Positions 9,585 through 19,316 of a DNA stretch of 48,920 nt are shown one piece after another. Made by a program: the position numbers and the translations under genes. A model generated the notes under the pieces. The model saw only the letters and a program-made list of their open reading frames with translations, made no database searches and was not told the origin of the DNA. Position 1 is the stretch's first letter. Every line of letters begins with the position of its first letter. Source of the stretch: Fidelibacterota bacterium (lineage in GTDB: Bacteria > Fidelibacterota > Marinisomatia > Marinisomatales > TCS55); the NCBI GenBank assembly GCA_030746535.1, contig JASLML010000006.1, forward strand, positions 1 to 48,920. The letters are read 5' to 3'.

Positions 9585-10628
9585 ATGCCGGAAAGCATTA
9601 TTGACACAAGTGACATGCACGGAGCCATTTATGCTTTTCCTGAGCAATTGGATCAGGCAATGGCTATCGGAACGTCCATTGTGCTGAACAAAAAATACGA
9701 AAATGTGAACGGGATCGTTGTGGCCGGCATGGGCGGTTCCGCAATCGGAGGGGATGTAACGCGAGTTTTGGTTTCCAGTGAATTGAAAATACCGATGGCT
9801 GTTTCAAGAGATTACGCCTTACCTAATTGGGCAGATAAAAATACAGTTGTGATTTGTTCATCCTATTCAGGCAATACTGAAGAAACCTTATCCGCTTTTG
9901 CAGATGCCATAAAAAAACAATGTTACATCATTGGAATTTCCACAGGAGGATCTTTAACAGAAAGACTGAATGAAAATGGATTGGACGTCGTCAAAATCCC
10001 AAGCGGACTCCAGCCGCGGGCAGCACTGGCGTTCTCTTTTGTACCGATGCTTTATATCCTGAAAAACATCGGTATCATCGAATCTGATTTTGAATCCGTA
10101 CTTGCATCTGCGGTAGGCTTGCTTAAAGAGCAAAGAGATTTATGGGGATCGGAAAGCAACGAAAACCAGTCGCGTTCGATTGCCAAAAAGATTTACAATA
10201 CGCTGCCAATTTTATATTCGGATTCCGATCTGTCGGAAGTTGCAGCTATCCGGCTGAAAGGACAGCTCAATGAGAATGCCAATATGCATGCGTGGTGCAG
10301 CAGGCTTCCGGAATTGAATCATAATGAAATTGTCGGATGGGAAAACAATAAAGGCATCTTAAAACAGATTAGCCTGATTTGGATGACGGATCATCATTGC
10401 CATAATAAAACGAAGTCCAGAAGGAACATAACCAGCGAAATCATTAGAAAGTTTCCGGCAAATGAGGTAGTGCTAAATGCGGAAAATGAAACATCTGTGG
10501 GGCAGCTATTGGAATTGATTCATAAGGGAGACTGGATAAGCTATTGGTGTGCGCTGGAGCATGGTACGGACCCCACACCTGTGGATAAAATTGATCAGCT
10601 TAAGAATGCATTGTCAAAATTAAATTGA
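9585..10628 (+). CDS. Bifunctional phosphoglucose/phosphomannose isomerase (SIS domain)
   Basis: GMGGSAIGGDVTRVL, CSSYSGNTEETLSAF, PSGLQPRAALAFSF, RLKGQLNENANMHAWCSRLPELNHNEIVGWE. Confidence 0.85.
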   Translation: MPESIIDTSDMHGAIYAFPEQLDQAMAIGTSIVLNKKYENVNGIVVAGMGGSAIGGDVTRVLVSSELKIPMAVSRDYALPNWADKNTVVICSSYSGNTEETLSAFADAIKKQCYIIGISTGGSLTERLNENGLDVVKIPSGLQPRAALAFSFVPMLYILKNIGIIESDFESVLASAVGLLKEQRDLWGSESNENQSRSIAKKIYNTLPILYSDSDLSEVAAIRLKGQLNENANMHAWCSRLPELNHNEIVGWENNKGILKQISLIWMTDHHCHNKTKSRRNITSEIIRKFPANEVVLNAENETSVGQLLELIHKGDWISYWCALEHGTDPTPVDKIDQLKNALSKLN

Positions 10629-10677
10629 AAAATATTGAAACAGCGTTATGCACTCACTAAATTAACTACATCCTGTT

Positions 10678-11220
10678 ATGATGATTCCTGTCCAAGTCGA
10701 AAAAATCACCTACCATCCCCCAAGCCGCAGCTACGCTGTAATTCTAAAAGAGATTGATGGAGACAGGCAATTACCCGTAATTGTCGGGACCTTTGAGGCA
10801 CAATCTATCGCCCTGGCTATGGAATACATGGATACACCGCGCCCCCTGACGCATGATTTGATTGGAAATATTTTTAGAGAAATTGATGCAAAATTAAATG
10901 CGGTAAAAATCACCGAATTAAAAGACGGTATTTTCTATGCATCACTCGAACTCAAAGGAAAAACCATTCAGGATGCGGTCGTTGATTCCCGCCCCAGTGA
11001 TGCGCTTGCTGTTGCCCTCAGGCTGGAAGCACCGATTCTAGTAAAAATGGAAGTAATGAATGAAGCAGCGGTTATGGATGAAGGAGAAACTTTGGAAGGG
11101 ATTCAGGAAGAGCCGGAATTGAATTTGCTGGAACAGCAGCTGGAAAAAGCCATAGAAGAGGAAGAATATGAGCGCGCTGCCAGACTGCGGGATAAAATTA
11201 AGGATATACAGACAAGCTAA
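10678..11220 (+). CDS. Bifunctional nuclease (DUF151) family protein with C-terminal UVR motif
   Basis: LPVIVGTFEAQSIALAME...RPLTHDLIGNI...DSRPSDALAVALRLEAPI matches the DUF151/BFN family; C-terminal LEKAIEEEEYERAARLRDKIKDI matches the UVR motif. Confidence 0.9.
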   Translation: MMIPVQVEKITYHPPSRSYAVILKEIDGDRQLPVIVGTFEAQSIALAMEYMDTPRPLTHDLIGNIFREIDAKLNAVKITELKDGIFYASLELKGKTIQDAVVDSRPSDALAVALRLEAPILVKMEVMNEAAVMDEGETLEGIQEEPELNLLEQQLEKAIEEEEYERAARLRDKIKDIQTS

Positions 11221-11924
11221 CTGCTAAGTGCTTCCAAGGCATATTGAGCGGCGGATTGTTCTGCCGCTTTTTTATTTGTACCGATTCCGCTTGGAAACAG
11301 GTCATCTTTTATTTTTACATGCACCTCAAAAAGTTTCTGATGATCTGGGCCTGAAACATTGGTAACCAAAAACCGGGGATTTCCGATATCAAGAGTGTGG
11401 CACAGTTCAATCAGCTGTCCCTTATAATTGATGGCTTTCCAAGCTTCCTGCCGGTTCATCCAAATTGTTTTGAGAATCAGTTTTTTTGCCGGCTTAAGGC
11501 CTCCATCCAGAAATACAGCTCCTATCAGCGCCTCGTACATATTTGCTGCCTGGCGTTCTGCTATTTTTTCCTGTTTTAGGTCAACCGTAGATTCAATATC
11601 CAGATGGGCCAATAGATTCAATTTTCTGCCCATTGATCCCAAAAAAGATTTTTGTACCAAAGATGATCTTTTTTGGGTTAACAGTCCTTCATCGCCATCC
11701 TTGAACTCCCTCATTAATTCTCTACTGATGATGATATCAATTACAGCATCGCCCAGAAATTCAAGACGCTCATAATTTTGTTTTGGAACTGCTGTTATGG
11801 ACCTGTGGGTAAGAGCCTGTTTCAGCAGTGCTTTATTGGAAAAGATATATCCCGAATGTTTTTCTACAGGATGGGAGGTATTAGGGGATGATGGTTTTCC
11901 GAGGAACCGTTTAAGTAGGTTCAC
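11217..11924 (-). CDS. rnc: Ribonuclease III
   Basis: ALTHRSITAVPKQNYERLEFLGDAVIDIIIS signature, NMYEALIGAVFLDGG, C-terminal dsRBD (GIGTNKKAAEQSAAQYALEAL); located after fabF as is common. Confidence 0.95.
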   Translation of the reverse strand: MNLLKRFLGKPSSPNTSHPVEKHSGYIFSNKALLKQALTHRSITAVPKQNYERLEFLGDAVIDIIISRELMREFKDGDEGLLTQKRSSLVQKSFLGSMGRKLNLLAHLDIESTVDLKQEKIAERQAANMYEALIGAVFLDGGLKPAKKLILKTIWMNRQEAWKAINYKGQLIELCHTLDIGNPRFLVTNVSGPDHQKLFEVHVKIKDDLFPSGIGTNKKAAEQSAAQYALEALSS

Positions 11925-13165
11925 TCGTTCCAGTTCCTTATCGATATAACAGCGTTATGGCCCCCAAAACCAAATGTATTGGAAAGCACGCAGGATAGCT
12001 TTGTTTCGAATGCTTCGTTCGGTGTGTAATCCAGTGTACAATCCGGATCTGGCGTATTATAGTTGATTGTCGGCGGAACGGTTTGTTCCTGAATTGCCAT
12101 AACAGAAGCAACCGCTTCGATGCCGCCAGCGCCTCCTAGAAGATGTCCAGTCATTGATTTTGTCGAACTCAGTTTCAGCGTCGAAGCATGTTCAGCAAAC
12201 AGGGATGCAATAGCTGCCGATTCATTTTTATCGTTGAAAGGTGTGGATGTGCCGTGCGCATTGATGTAATCAATATCAGAAAGTTCCATTCCTCCATCCT
12301 TGACTGCAAGACGCATGGCTTCCATTGCACCTGTTCCGCCGTCTGCAGGCTGCGTAATGTGGAAAGCATCATCTGTTGCGCCATAGCCGGCAAGTTCAGC
12401 GAGGATTTCCGCACCTCTTGCTTCGGCGTGTTCCTTGGATTCTAAAACAAGAATTCCTGCACCTTCGCCCAAAACGAATCCGTCCCTGTCCAAATCAAAC
12501 GGTCTGCTGGCTTTTTCCGGTTCATCATTTCTCCTGGACAGAGCCTTCATATTCCCGAATCCGGCGATCGTCAAATCCGTGATGGATGCTTCCGTTCCTC
12601 CGGAAATGACAACATCTGCGTCACCGTACTGGATGGTCCTGAGGGCAGTGCCGAGTGCATCGGTTGCTGAAGCGCATGCGGACACAATCGTCTTGTTGGG
12701 ACCCTTAAATCCGTATTCAATTGCGATGTGTCCCGCAGCAATGTTGGCGATCATTTTCGGAACAAAAAATGGTGAAACGCGCCGGTTCCCGCGTGTGTGG
12801 ATTTTCACTTTTTCATCCTCAAACGTGTTCACTCCGCCAATTCCAGTTCCGATGACTACTCCGACCCTGCTTAGGTCTGTTTTGTCGACGTCAAGATTTG
12901 CCTGTTTCACAGCTTCCCGTGTTGTCACAAGCGCGTAGACGGAAAATAGATCCAGTTTTCTCATTTCCTTGCGATCAAAATGATCTTCCGGGCTGAAACC
13001 GGAAAGTTCTCCGGCAATCTTTACAGGAAATTCCGATGCGTCGAAATAGGAGATAGGCGCTATCCCGCTTTTGCCTGCGCATAGGGCTGACCAAAATTCA
13101 GGTACGGAATTTCCATTGGGAGCTAGCACTCCCATTCCGGTGATGACTACCCGTTTAGGGGACAT
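11921..13165 (-). CDS. fabF: 3-oxoacyl-ACP synthase II
   Basis: MSPKRVVITGMGVLAPNG, VSACASATDALGTALRTI (active Cys), NAHGTSTPFNDKNE, STKSMTGHLLGGAGGIEA, SNTFGFGGHNA. Confidence 0.96.
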   Translation of the reverse strand: MSPKRVVITGMGVLAPNGNSVPEFWSALCAGKSGIAPISYFDASEFPVKIAGELSGFSPEDHFDRKEMRKLDLFSVYALVTTREAVKQANLDVDKTDLSRVGVVIGTGIGGVNTFEDEKVKIHTRGNRRVSPFFVPKMIANIAAGHIAIEYGFKGPNKTIVSACASATDALGTALRTIQYGDADVVISGGTEASITDLTIAGFGNMKALSRRNDEPEKASRPFDLDRDGFVLGEGAGILVLESKEHAEARGAEILAELAGYGATDDAFHITQPADGGTGAMEAMRLAVKDGGMELSDIDYINAHGTSTPFNDKNESAAIASLFAEHASTLKLSSTKSMTGHLLGGAGGIEAVASVMAIQEQTVPPTINYNTPDPDCTLDYTPNEAFETKLSCVLSNTFGFGGHNAVISIRNWNE

Positions 13166-13171
13166 AATTTG

Positions 13172-13402
13172 TTAAGAACTGCTATCTATATAATCTACGA
13201 CGGAACCGACGGTAGTTAGATTTTCAGCATCTTCATCCGGGATTTCAAGGCTGAATTCTTCTTCCAGTTCCATGATGAGTTCAACGGTATCGAGCGAGTC
13301 CGCACCTAAGTCATCCACGAATGATGCTTCGTTAACGATTTTATCTTCCTCAACTCCAAGTTTATCAATAATCACCTCTTTTACTTTGTCGAATGTTGAC
13401 AT
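13172..13402 (-). CDS. acpP: Acyl carrier protein
   Basis: 76 aa, [21 protein letters not shown] phosphopantetheine site; GGAG Shine-Dalgarno upstream. Confidence 0.96.
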   Translation of the reverse strand: MSTFDKVKEVIIDKLGVEEDKIVNEASFVDDLGADSLDTVELIMELEEEFSLEIPDEDAENLTTVGSVVDYIDSSS

Positions 13403-13416
13403 GTTCTTCTCCTTGG

Positions 13417-14163
13417 TTAGTTCATGACCATACCGCCGTCAACCGTGATGGTTTGCCCGGTGATATATTCAGCTTCGTTCGAACTAAGGAAGAGCGCCAT
13501 CGCGGCGACTTCCTCCGGTTTCCCAATTCTCCCGAGCGGTATTTGTTTCATAATATCTTCTTTTACTTTTGCAGAAAGCTCATCCGTCATGTCGGTTTCA
13601 ATATATCCCGGAGCAATGCAGTTCACGGTTATTCCCCGTGGAGCGAGTTCCTGCGCCATGGACTTTGTAAGTCCGACAAGGCCCGCTTTCGAAGCAGAAT
13701 AATTGGCCTGACCCGCGTTTCCGGTTAATCCTACGACTGATGATATATTGATGATGCGCCCGCTTCGCTGTTTCATCATTGGCCTCGTGACTGCTTTAAT
13801 GGTATGATACGCACCTTTCAAATTTATGCCTAAAACAGTATCCCAATCATCATCGGACATTCGCATGATCAATCCGTCCCGTGTTATTCCTGCATTATTA
13901 ACAAGTATATCAATAGAACCGAACTTTTCCTGCACTTGCTTGATCAGATCATTGACATTGGCAGCATCCGACACATCACACGGCATGCCGGTTGCGGATC
14001 CGCCGCTGGAAACGATTCCCTCAGCAACGGACTTCACGGCGTCTGCGGTTCGGCTTACGCACACTACATTTGCACCGTATGATCCTAAAATTTCGGAAAT
14101 GCTTTTTCCGATGCCGCGGGATGCGCCGGTTACAATTGCCGTTTTTCCGGTTAAATCATACAT
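13417..14163 (-). CDS. fabG: 3-oxoacyl-ACP reductase
   Basis: SDR with [81 protein letters not shown]. Confidence 0.95.
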   Translation of the reverse strand: MYDLTGKTAIVTGASRGIGKSISEILGSYGANVVCVSRTADAVKSVAEGIVSSGGSATGMPCDVSDAANVNDLIKQVQEKFGSIDILVNNAGITRDGLIMRMSDDDWDTVLGINLKGAYHTIKAVTRPMMKQRSGRIINISSVVGLTGNAGQANYSASKAGLVGLTKSMAQELAPRGITVNCIAPGYIETDMTDELSAKVKEDIMKQIPLGRIGKPEEVAAMALFLSSNEAEYITGQTITVDGGMVMN

Positions 14164-15073
14164 GATAATTATTTACGTCTTCAAAAGAAGACACTCCTGA
14201 AGAAACGGAGGTACGGTCAATTCTGCGGTTGAGTCCCTGCAGCACGCGCCCGGGACCTATTTCCAGAAACGAATCAGCACCATCCGATATCATATTGGTA
14301 ACCGATGAATGCCAGCGGACGGGATGATCAAGCTGCTTTATAAGTGCATCTCGAATATCATCTGCCGAGTTGATTGGTTTTGCACTGTAATTCACGTAAA
14401 CAGGGAATTGCGTGTCCTGAATTTCCGTGGAACGAAGTTTCTCTGCAAGTGCTTCTCGCGCCGGTACCATCAGGGGAGAATGAAAGGCGCCGCTGACGTT
14501 TAAAGGAATCACCTTTGAAGCGCCTGATTCTTTTGCTGATTCCATTGCCGTATTTACGGCATTCGTTTCTCCGGAAATAACCACTTGTCCGGGGGCGTTA
14601 AAATTTGCTGCAACGACCGTTCCGGTGGAAACGGACGTACAGATTTCTTCAACCACAACATCATCCAAACCCAGAACTGCTGCCATGGTTCCTTCCGTTT
14701 CATTTCCGGTTTTTTGCATGCTTTCCGCTCTGAGTTTTACAAGGGAAAGCCCGGTCTCGAAATCAAACGCGCCGGCAGCGGTAAAAGCGGAATATTCTCC
14801 GAGACTGTGCCCAGCGGCGGAAGATGCATTCAATCTTTTTTCTGCGAGCAATTCGGACAATATGACACTTACAATATAAATGGCAGGCTGGGTGAATTGG
14901 GTTTGTCTCAATTCTTCTTCTGTTCCATCAAAAATGAGTCTGGAAATGTTTGTTCCCATAATCTCATTTGCCTGATCAAATCTCTTTTTTCCGATGTCCG
15001 TATTTTCAAATAGATCCAATCCCATTCCGATTTTTTGAGAGCCTTGCCCGGGATAAAGCAGCGCTAAACTCAT
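14156..15073 (-). CDS. fabD: Malonyl CoA-acyl carrier protein transacylase
   Basis: LLYPGQGSQKIGMGLDL, AAGHSLGEYSAFTAAGA active-site GHSLG, SGAFHSPLM, EIGPGRVLQGLNRR. Confidence 0.95.
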   Translation of the reverse strand: MSLALLYPGQGSQKIGMGLDLFENTDIGKKRFDQANEIMGTNISRLIFDGTEEELRQTQFTQPAIYIVSVILSELLAEKRLNASSAAGHSLGEYSAFTAAGAFDFETGLSLVKLRAESMQKTGNETEGTMAAVLGLDDVVVEEICTSVSTGTVVAANFNAPGQVVISGETNAVNTAMESAKESGASKVIPLNVSGAFHSPLMVPAREALAEKLRSTEIQDTQFPVYVNYSAKPINSADDIRDALIKQLDHPVRWHSSVTNMISDGADSFLEIGPGRVLQGLNRRIDRTSVSSGVSSFEDVNNYHV

Positions 15074-16059
15074 GGTGAATCATTCCACCGCAATAAAACG
15101 CTTCCCCAAGTGTAGCCTCCGCCGAATGCCGACAAAAGTACGAGATCACCGTTCTTTATCCGTTTATTCTCAACAGCTTCATCAAGTCCAATCGGAATAG
15201 TTCCTCCGGTTGTATTACCGTATTTCTCAATATTGATCAACACTTGGTCCTCAGACAAATTGCATCTTTTTGCCGCTGCATCAATGATTCTCTTATTCGC
15301 CTGATGGGGGATGAAAAGGGACAGGTCTTTTCCTTCAAATCCGTTTTTTTTCAGGATTTTTTCACTGACATCCGCCATGTTTTTTACGGCAAATTTGAAA
15401 ACAGTTTTTCCATCCTGGTAAACGTAGTGCATCCGGTTTTCAACTGTTTCCTTTGATGCTGGATGGAGGCTTCCGCCTGCCGGGACCTTTAGCGAATCTC
15501 TTCCGCTGCCGTCTGCGTACAAAATTGAATCCAAAATTCCGCTATCCGATTCTGTTGGCTCCAAAAGTGCGCCGCCTGCACCGTCGCCAAAAATAACACA
15601 TGTATTGCGGTCGGTATAATCAATGATGGAACTCATAGCATCAGCGCCGATAACAATGACATTTTTGTATTGACCGGAACTCACAAGTTTGGCACCTGTC
15701 TCGAGGCCGTACAAGAAACCTGAGCATGCGGCCGTCAAATCAAATCCCCATGCATTGGTTGCACCCACTTTATCCTGAACAATCGCAGCCGTGGCGACAA
15801 CAAGCATATCCGGCGTTATTGTGGCTACAATAATTAGGTCAATATCTTCGGGTTTTTTCCCGGATTTCTCGAGCAGCTGATTTACAACGGAAGCACACAT
15901 ATCCGATGTTGCTTCACCTTCAGCTACCAACCGTCTTTCATTGATTCCGGTTCTGGTTCGGATCCATTCATCGGAAGTATCCACCATTTTTTCGAGATCG
16001 AAATTGGTTAATACTCTGTCTGGAAGGTAGCGGGCAGTTGCTGTAATTGTTGCGTTCAT
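15070..16059 (-). CDS. fabH: 3-oxoacyl-ACP synthase III
   Basis: DTSDEWIRTRTGINERR, DLTAACSGFLYGLETG, FIPHQANKRIIDAAAKR, EKYGNTTGGTIPIGLDEA, SAFGGGYTWGSVLLRW. Confidence 0.96.
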   Translation of the reverse strand: MNATITATARYLPDRVLTNFDLEKMVDTSDEWIRTRTGINERRLVAEGEATSDMCASVVNQLLEKSGKKPEDIDLIIVATITPDMLVVATAAIVQDKVGATNAWGFDLTAACSGFLYGLETGAKLVSSGQYKNVIVIGADAMSSIIDYTDRNTCVIFGDGAGGALLEPTESDSGILDSILYADGSGRDSLKVPAGGSLHPASKETVENRMHYVYQDGKTVFKFAVKNMADVSEKILKKNGFEGKDLSLFIPHQANKRIIDAAAKRCNLSEDQVLINIEKYGNTTGGTIPIGLDEAVENKRIKNGDLVLLSAFGGGYTWGSVLLRWNDSP

Positions 16060-16131
16060 TCGAATGCTAAAAAACCGTAATTATTTAATGACCGCATCCA
16101 TTTATCAATTGCGCGATCAGAACCACGCTGT

Positions 16132-16314
16132 TTAACTGTCAGTTGCTGAAATGACCGGACGCCCTCTGTAATACCCGCAGTTAGGACATGCGCGGTGAGG
16201 CATTTTTTTCTGACTGCATTGCGGACAGTCCGTCAAACTTAATTGACGCGCTTTATAATGTGTGCGGCGTTTCCGTCCGCGTGCTTTTGACTGCTTTCGT
16301 TTTGGTAAAGCCAT
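16132..16314 (-). CDS. rpmF: 50S ribosomal protein L32
   Basis: 60 aa MALPKRKQSKARGRKRRTHYKA... with CPQC...CPNCGYYRGR zinc ribbon. Confidence 0.95.
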   Translation of the reverse strand: MALPKRKQSKARGRKRRTHYKARQLSLTDCPQCSQKKMPHRACPNCGYYRGRPVISATDS

Positions 16315-16334
16315 TTTTTCTCCTGAATTTTTAA

Positions 16335-16826
16335 TTACATCTGTTTGAGTGCATCCAAGGGTGAATTGGAATCATCCTCAGCGCAGCTGCATTCTCCGGA
16401 ATTCTTATTAATTCCGCAGGATGGACAAAGGCCCTTGCAATCTTCTCTGCAGAGGCGTTTGAAGGATTCTTCCAGAAGGATTGCATCTCTGAAGATTGTT
16501 CCCAAGTCAACTTCATGGTCAGCTCCCGTAAAAAGTATCACCTCAGGATCTGATTCATCAATCAGCTCTTTATTCGGGGTCAAAATGCATGTGATGGCTG
16601 ATGTGTGCTCATCCACGAAAGAATCCAGACATCTGTCGCAGGATTCCATATATCGGATGGTGATGGACCCTGAGATTTTGAATCCTTCAGGGATAGCTTC
16701 AGCAGATAGAATGCATTCCATATTGCCGCCTTCAACTTGGACTTCCTGGAGCTGCAGCCCTTCAGCAGGTATGTCAAACAACTTGTTTTGAAAACCACGC
16801 TCCAATTCGGAACGATTTAGCTTCAT
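16335..16826 (-). CDS. YceD/DUF177 family protein
   Basis: CDRCLDSF...VDLGTIFRDAILLEESFKRLCREDCKGLCPSCGINKNSGEC; immediately upstream of rpmF, the canonical DUF177 location. Confidence 0.88.
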   Translation of the reverse strand: MKLNRSELERGFQNKLFDIPAEGLQLQEVQVEGGNMECILSAEAIPEGFKISGSITIRYMESCDRCLDSFVDEHTSAITCILTPNKELIDESDPEVILFTGADHEVDLGTIFRDAILLEESFKRLCREDCKGLCPSCGINKNSGECSCAEDDSNSPLDALKQM

Positions 16827-16848
16827 AATAAACCCGGGAAAGTACTTA

Positions 16849-16875
16849 TTTATAGAGATGCGAACAAAGCTACAA
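16849..16875 (-). promoter_or_regulatory. Possible sigma70-like promoter upstream of yceD-rpmF-fab
   Basis: Minus strand TTGTAG-N15-TATAAA in the 59-nt gap before yceD; spacing is short and only a partial -35 match. Confidence 0.25.
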
Positions 16876-16885
16876 GTTGCGGCTT

Positions 16886-18019
16886 TTATTCATCCTCGGA
16901 ACTTAATTCCTCCGGACTTTTTTCCTGTTCGGAAGCTTCAGTTTCCGTTAATTCTTCGAGGTCATTTTCTTCATCTTCCTCCTCAATTTCTTCTTCATCT
17001 TTTCTCTCAAGAATGTTGTCTCCATCGGATTTATTCTTGAAAATGATGAACATCAATGTTTCACCCACAGATAGGATGGAAAGGCCGTATCCGATCACCG
17101 CCAGCATCAGAAGAAAGAAGAAGAATGCCAGTATCACAGATGAAACACATTCGGTAGCGGATAAGGATCCAAAAGAGCCGTACGCGAACATGGGAGGGCA
17201 TACTGCAGAAACAGCAGCATCTACGATTTTTTCTAGCTTGCCCCCCATTACATAACCGAAAACATGGTTAACGAATTCGAAAGAAAGTTGAAAAAATCCG
17301 TAAAAAATAAACGATCCAAGCGAAAATAAGGGTAGTAAAATCAAATGATAGGCGATCACTCTCCAGGGCTGAGACCAAGTGATCACATAGGATTGGAATA
17401 CGGTGCCCATCGTATCCTCTTCATAGGCTGCCACAATAACAGGGATATAGATTCCGGCCGTAATCAGAACAACGGCAGAATACACAGTGAATAAAGCTCC
17501 AAAAAAGTAGAGGGGGTAGGGAATGGCGAACAATAGTTCGCCGATGTATGGAATTTTTCCCAGCAAGGCAAAAACAAGTGCCATCAGAATAAAAAATGCA
17601 ATAATTAAACCTATTGAGAGAAAGGTAAAAACGACAGGGTGCCAGTGTTTTCTGATGTAGGCCCAGGCATCTCCTGATGAATAAAAATCATTTCCTTTGA
17701 GCTGTTTGTAGGTAATACGTGAAACGGCGGAGCAGGAGAGGGTTAGCATAATCAGAGCAAAAAGAACTGCCGAGCCGTAAATCAGGAAGGAATACCAGGG
17801 AATTCCGAAGCCGATCAACATCGGATACAGCCCGAACATGTCCCAGCTCTGTGCAAGGGAAGTGCCGGCTGTAAGTAGAGCAATATTGGTCAAGATAAAA
17901 TAGCCTATGTACCCGATTAGATTGCCTACAACATAAGTCCAAATCTTTTTGCCGCTTAGCGCCATCCTCGGTGCACGAAATATATCCCTATAATCGAAAT
18001 GCAGTTTTACTGGGTCCAT
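16886..18019 (-). CDS. Polytopic membrane protein with highly acidic C-terminal tail, function unknown
   Basis: Multiple hydrophobic segments (e.g. VVGNLIGYIGYFILTNIALL, VVFTFLSIGLIIAFFILMALVFALL, VSSVILAFFFFLLMLAVIGYGLSIL) and an Asp/Glu-rich tail DEEEIEEEDEENDLEELTETEASEQEKSPEELSSEDE. Confidence 0.65.
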   Translation of the reverse strand: MDPVKLHFDYRDIFRAPRMALSGKKIWTYVVGNLIGYIGYFILTNIALLTAGTSLAQSWDMFGLYPMLIGFGIPWYSFLIYGSAVLFALIMLTLSCSAVSRITYKQLKGNDFYSSGDAWAYIRKHWHPVVFTFLSIGLIIAFFILMALVFALLGKIPYIGELLFAIPYPLYFFGALFTVYSAVVLITAGIYIPVIVAAYEEDTMGTVFQSYVITWSQPWRVIAYHLILLPLFSLGSFIFYGFFQLSFEFVNHVFGYVMGGKLEKIVDAAVSAVCPPMFAYGSFGSLSATECVSSVILAFFFFLLMLAVIGYGLSILSVGETLMFIIFKNKSDGDNILERKDEEEIEEEDEENDLEELTETEASEQEKSPEELSSEDE

Positions 18020-18040
18020 CTTATTTCTCCTTTATTTTTT

Positions 18041-18850
18041 TTATTCTTCGTAGCGGACAAAATCAACCCAAGCGGGTTCTGTCATGATTTCGGATACTGC
18101 TGCCGCTACCTTTATTGCCTGTTCGCGGTCATTGTAGCTTCCTACCCGAACGCGGAACCAAACGGCATCGGTTTCTTCGAAATACGCTTTTTGGATGTAA
18201 GCATCAAATCCGTCTTTGATCAGATTAGCTGCAACGCGCTTGGCATCGTCAAGATTCTTTTTGGAGGCTACCTGAATGGTAAATCTGCCTGCATCAAACG
18301 GAATGTTTTGTCCAAGAATAGGTTTTTTCGGTTTTGGCTTCGGCTTTGCTTTCACAACGGTTTCTACGACCTGCACTTCCGGTTCCTCTTCCACTAAAAC
18401 AGGTTCAGCCGGTTCCGGTGCAGGCTCCGGATCATCAGCCGAAACGGTTTCCGAAATAGGCTCGGATTTCGGCGGATCTTCATCTTTGTCTGCGGTAGGA
18501 AGCATATCCTGTTCGGGCCGGAATCCGTCATCGATAACGTCAAATGAAAAGGATTGGGAAGCAATTTCATCGTTATACTGGAAGATTTTGACTTCAAACA
18601 GGTAAGCGCCTTCGGCGTCGGGTACAAATGTCATGTGAGCGAAATCATCAGTAAAATCAAAATCGTTGTATTTGAGTGCACTTTCCTGCGGTTTTTCCAC
18701 AACATCCCAGACGAAATCCATATCCGGACTGTCTTCCGGAATATCAACAGAAACGGTGTACGCTTTGCCGACAAACCCCGGAATGGCTTCCTTGGTGCAT
18801 CCTCCCAAGATAAGAAGGTGAAATAGGCTTATGGTTACGATTTGCTTCAT
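18041..18850 (-). CDS. SPOR-domain lipoprotein
   Basis: Lipobox-like LLILGGC, P/E-rich linker, KPKPKPKKP stretch, C-terminal SPOR-like segment FTIQVASKKNLDDAKRVAANLIKDGFDAYIQKAYFEETDAVWFRVRVGSYNDREQAIKVAAAV. Confidence 0.82.
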   Translation of the reverse strand: MKQIVTISLFHLLILGGCTKEAIPGFVGKAYTVSVDIPEDSPDMDFVWDVVEKPQESALKYNDFDFTDDFAHMTFVPDAEGAYLFEVKIFQYNDEIASQSFSFDVIDDGFRPEQDMLPTADKDEDPPKSEPISETVSADDPEPAPEPAEPVLVEEEPEVQVVETVVKAKPKPKPKKPILGQNIPFDAGRFTIQVASKKNLDDAKRVAANLIKDGFDAYIQKAYFEETDAVWFRVRVGSYNDREQAIKVAAAVSEIMTEPAWVDFVRYEE

Positions 18851-18876
18851 TTATGGTTTCGGAATGGTCTAATCTG

Positions 18877-19299
18877 TCAGGATTGGTGAATTTCATCGGG
18901 TGTGAAGAAAAATGCAATTTCTTTTTCAGCATTCTCATCCGAGTCAGAACCGTGCACTGCATTGTTTTGGACGCTTTCAGCGAAATCTTTCCGAATGGTG
19001 CCTTCATCGGCTTCCGCCGGATTTGTGGCCCCGATGAGGGTACGAAAAGCGTTTACGGCGCCTTCATGCTCTAGAGCCATCGGCATGCATGGGCCGGATG
19101 TCATGAAATCCACGAGATCGTTGAAAAAAGGCCGCTCTTTATGCACGGCATAAAATCCTTCAGCCTTTTCACGGGTAAGGTACACCAACCGTGCACCAAG
19201 GATAGTAAATCCATCTGAAATTATTCTGTCCATAATTTTTCCGGTATGTCCTTTTCCGACAGCGTCCGGTTTAATGATTGCTAATGTTCTGTTACCCAT
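18877..19299 (-). CDS. ndk: Nucleoside diphosphate kinase
   Basis: [44 protein letters not shown] active-site His motif; 140 aa. Confidence 0.96.
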   Translation of the reverse strand: MGNRTLAIIKPDAVGKGHTGKIMDRIISDGFTILGARLVYLTREKAEGFYAVHKERPFFNDLVDFMTSGPCMPMALEHEGAVNAFRTLIGATNPAEADEGTIRKDFAESVQNNAVHGSDSDENAEKEIAFFFTPDEIHQS

Positions 19300-19316
19300 G
19301 TCTTCTCCTGAATTGT

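Noticed and set aside
12435-12938. 167-aa + strand ORF antisense to fabF
   Set aside because: Lies entirely within fabF; no recognisable domain.
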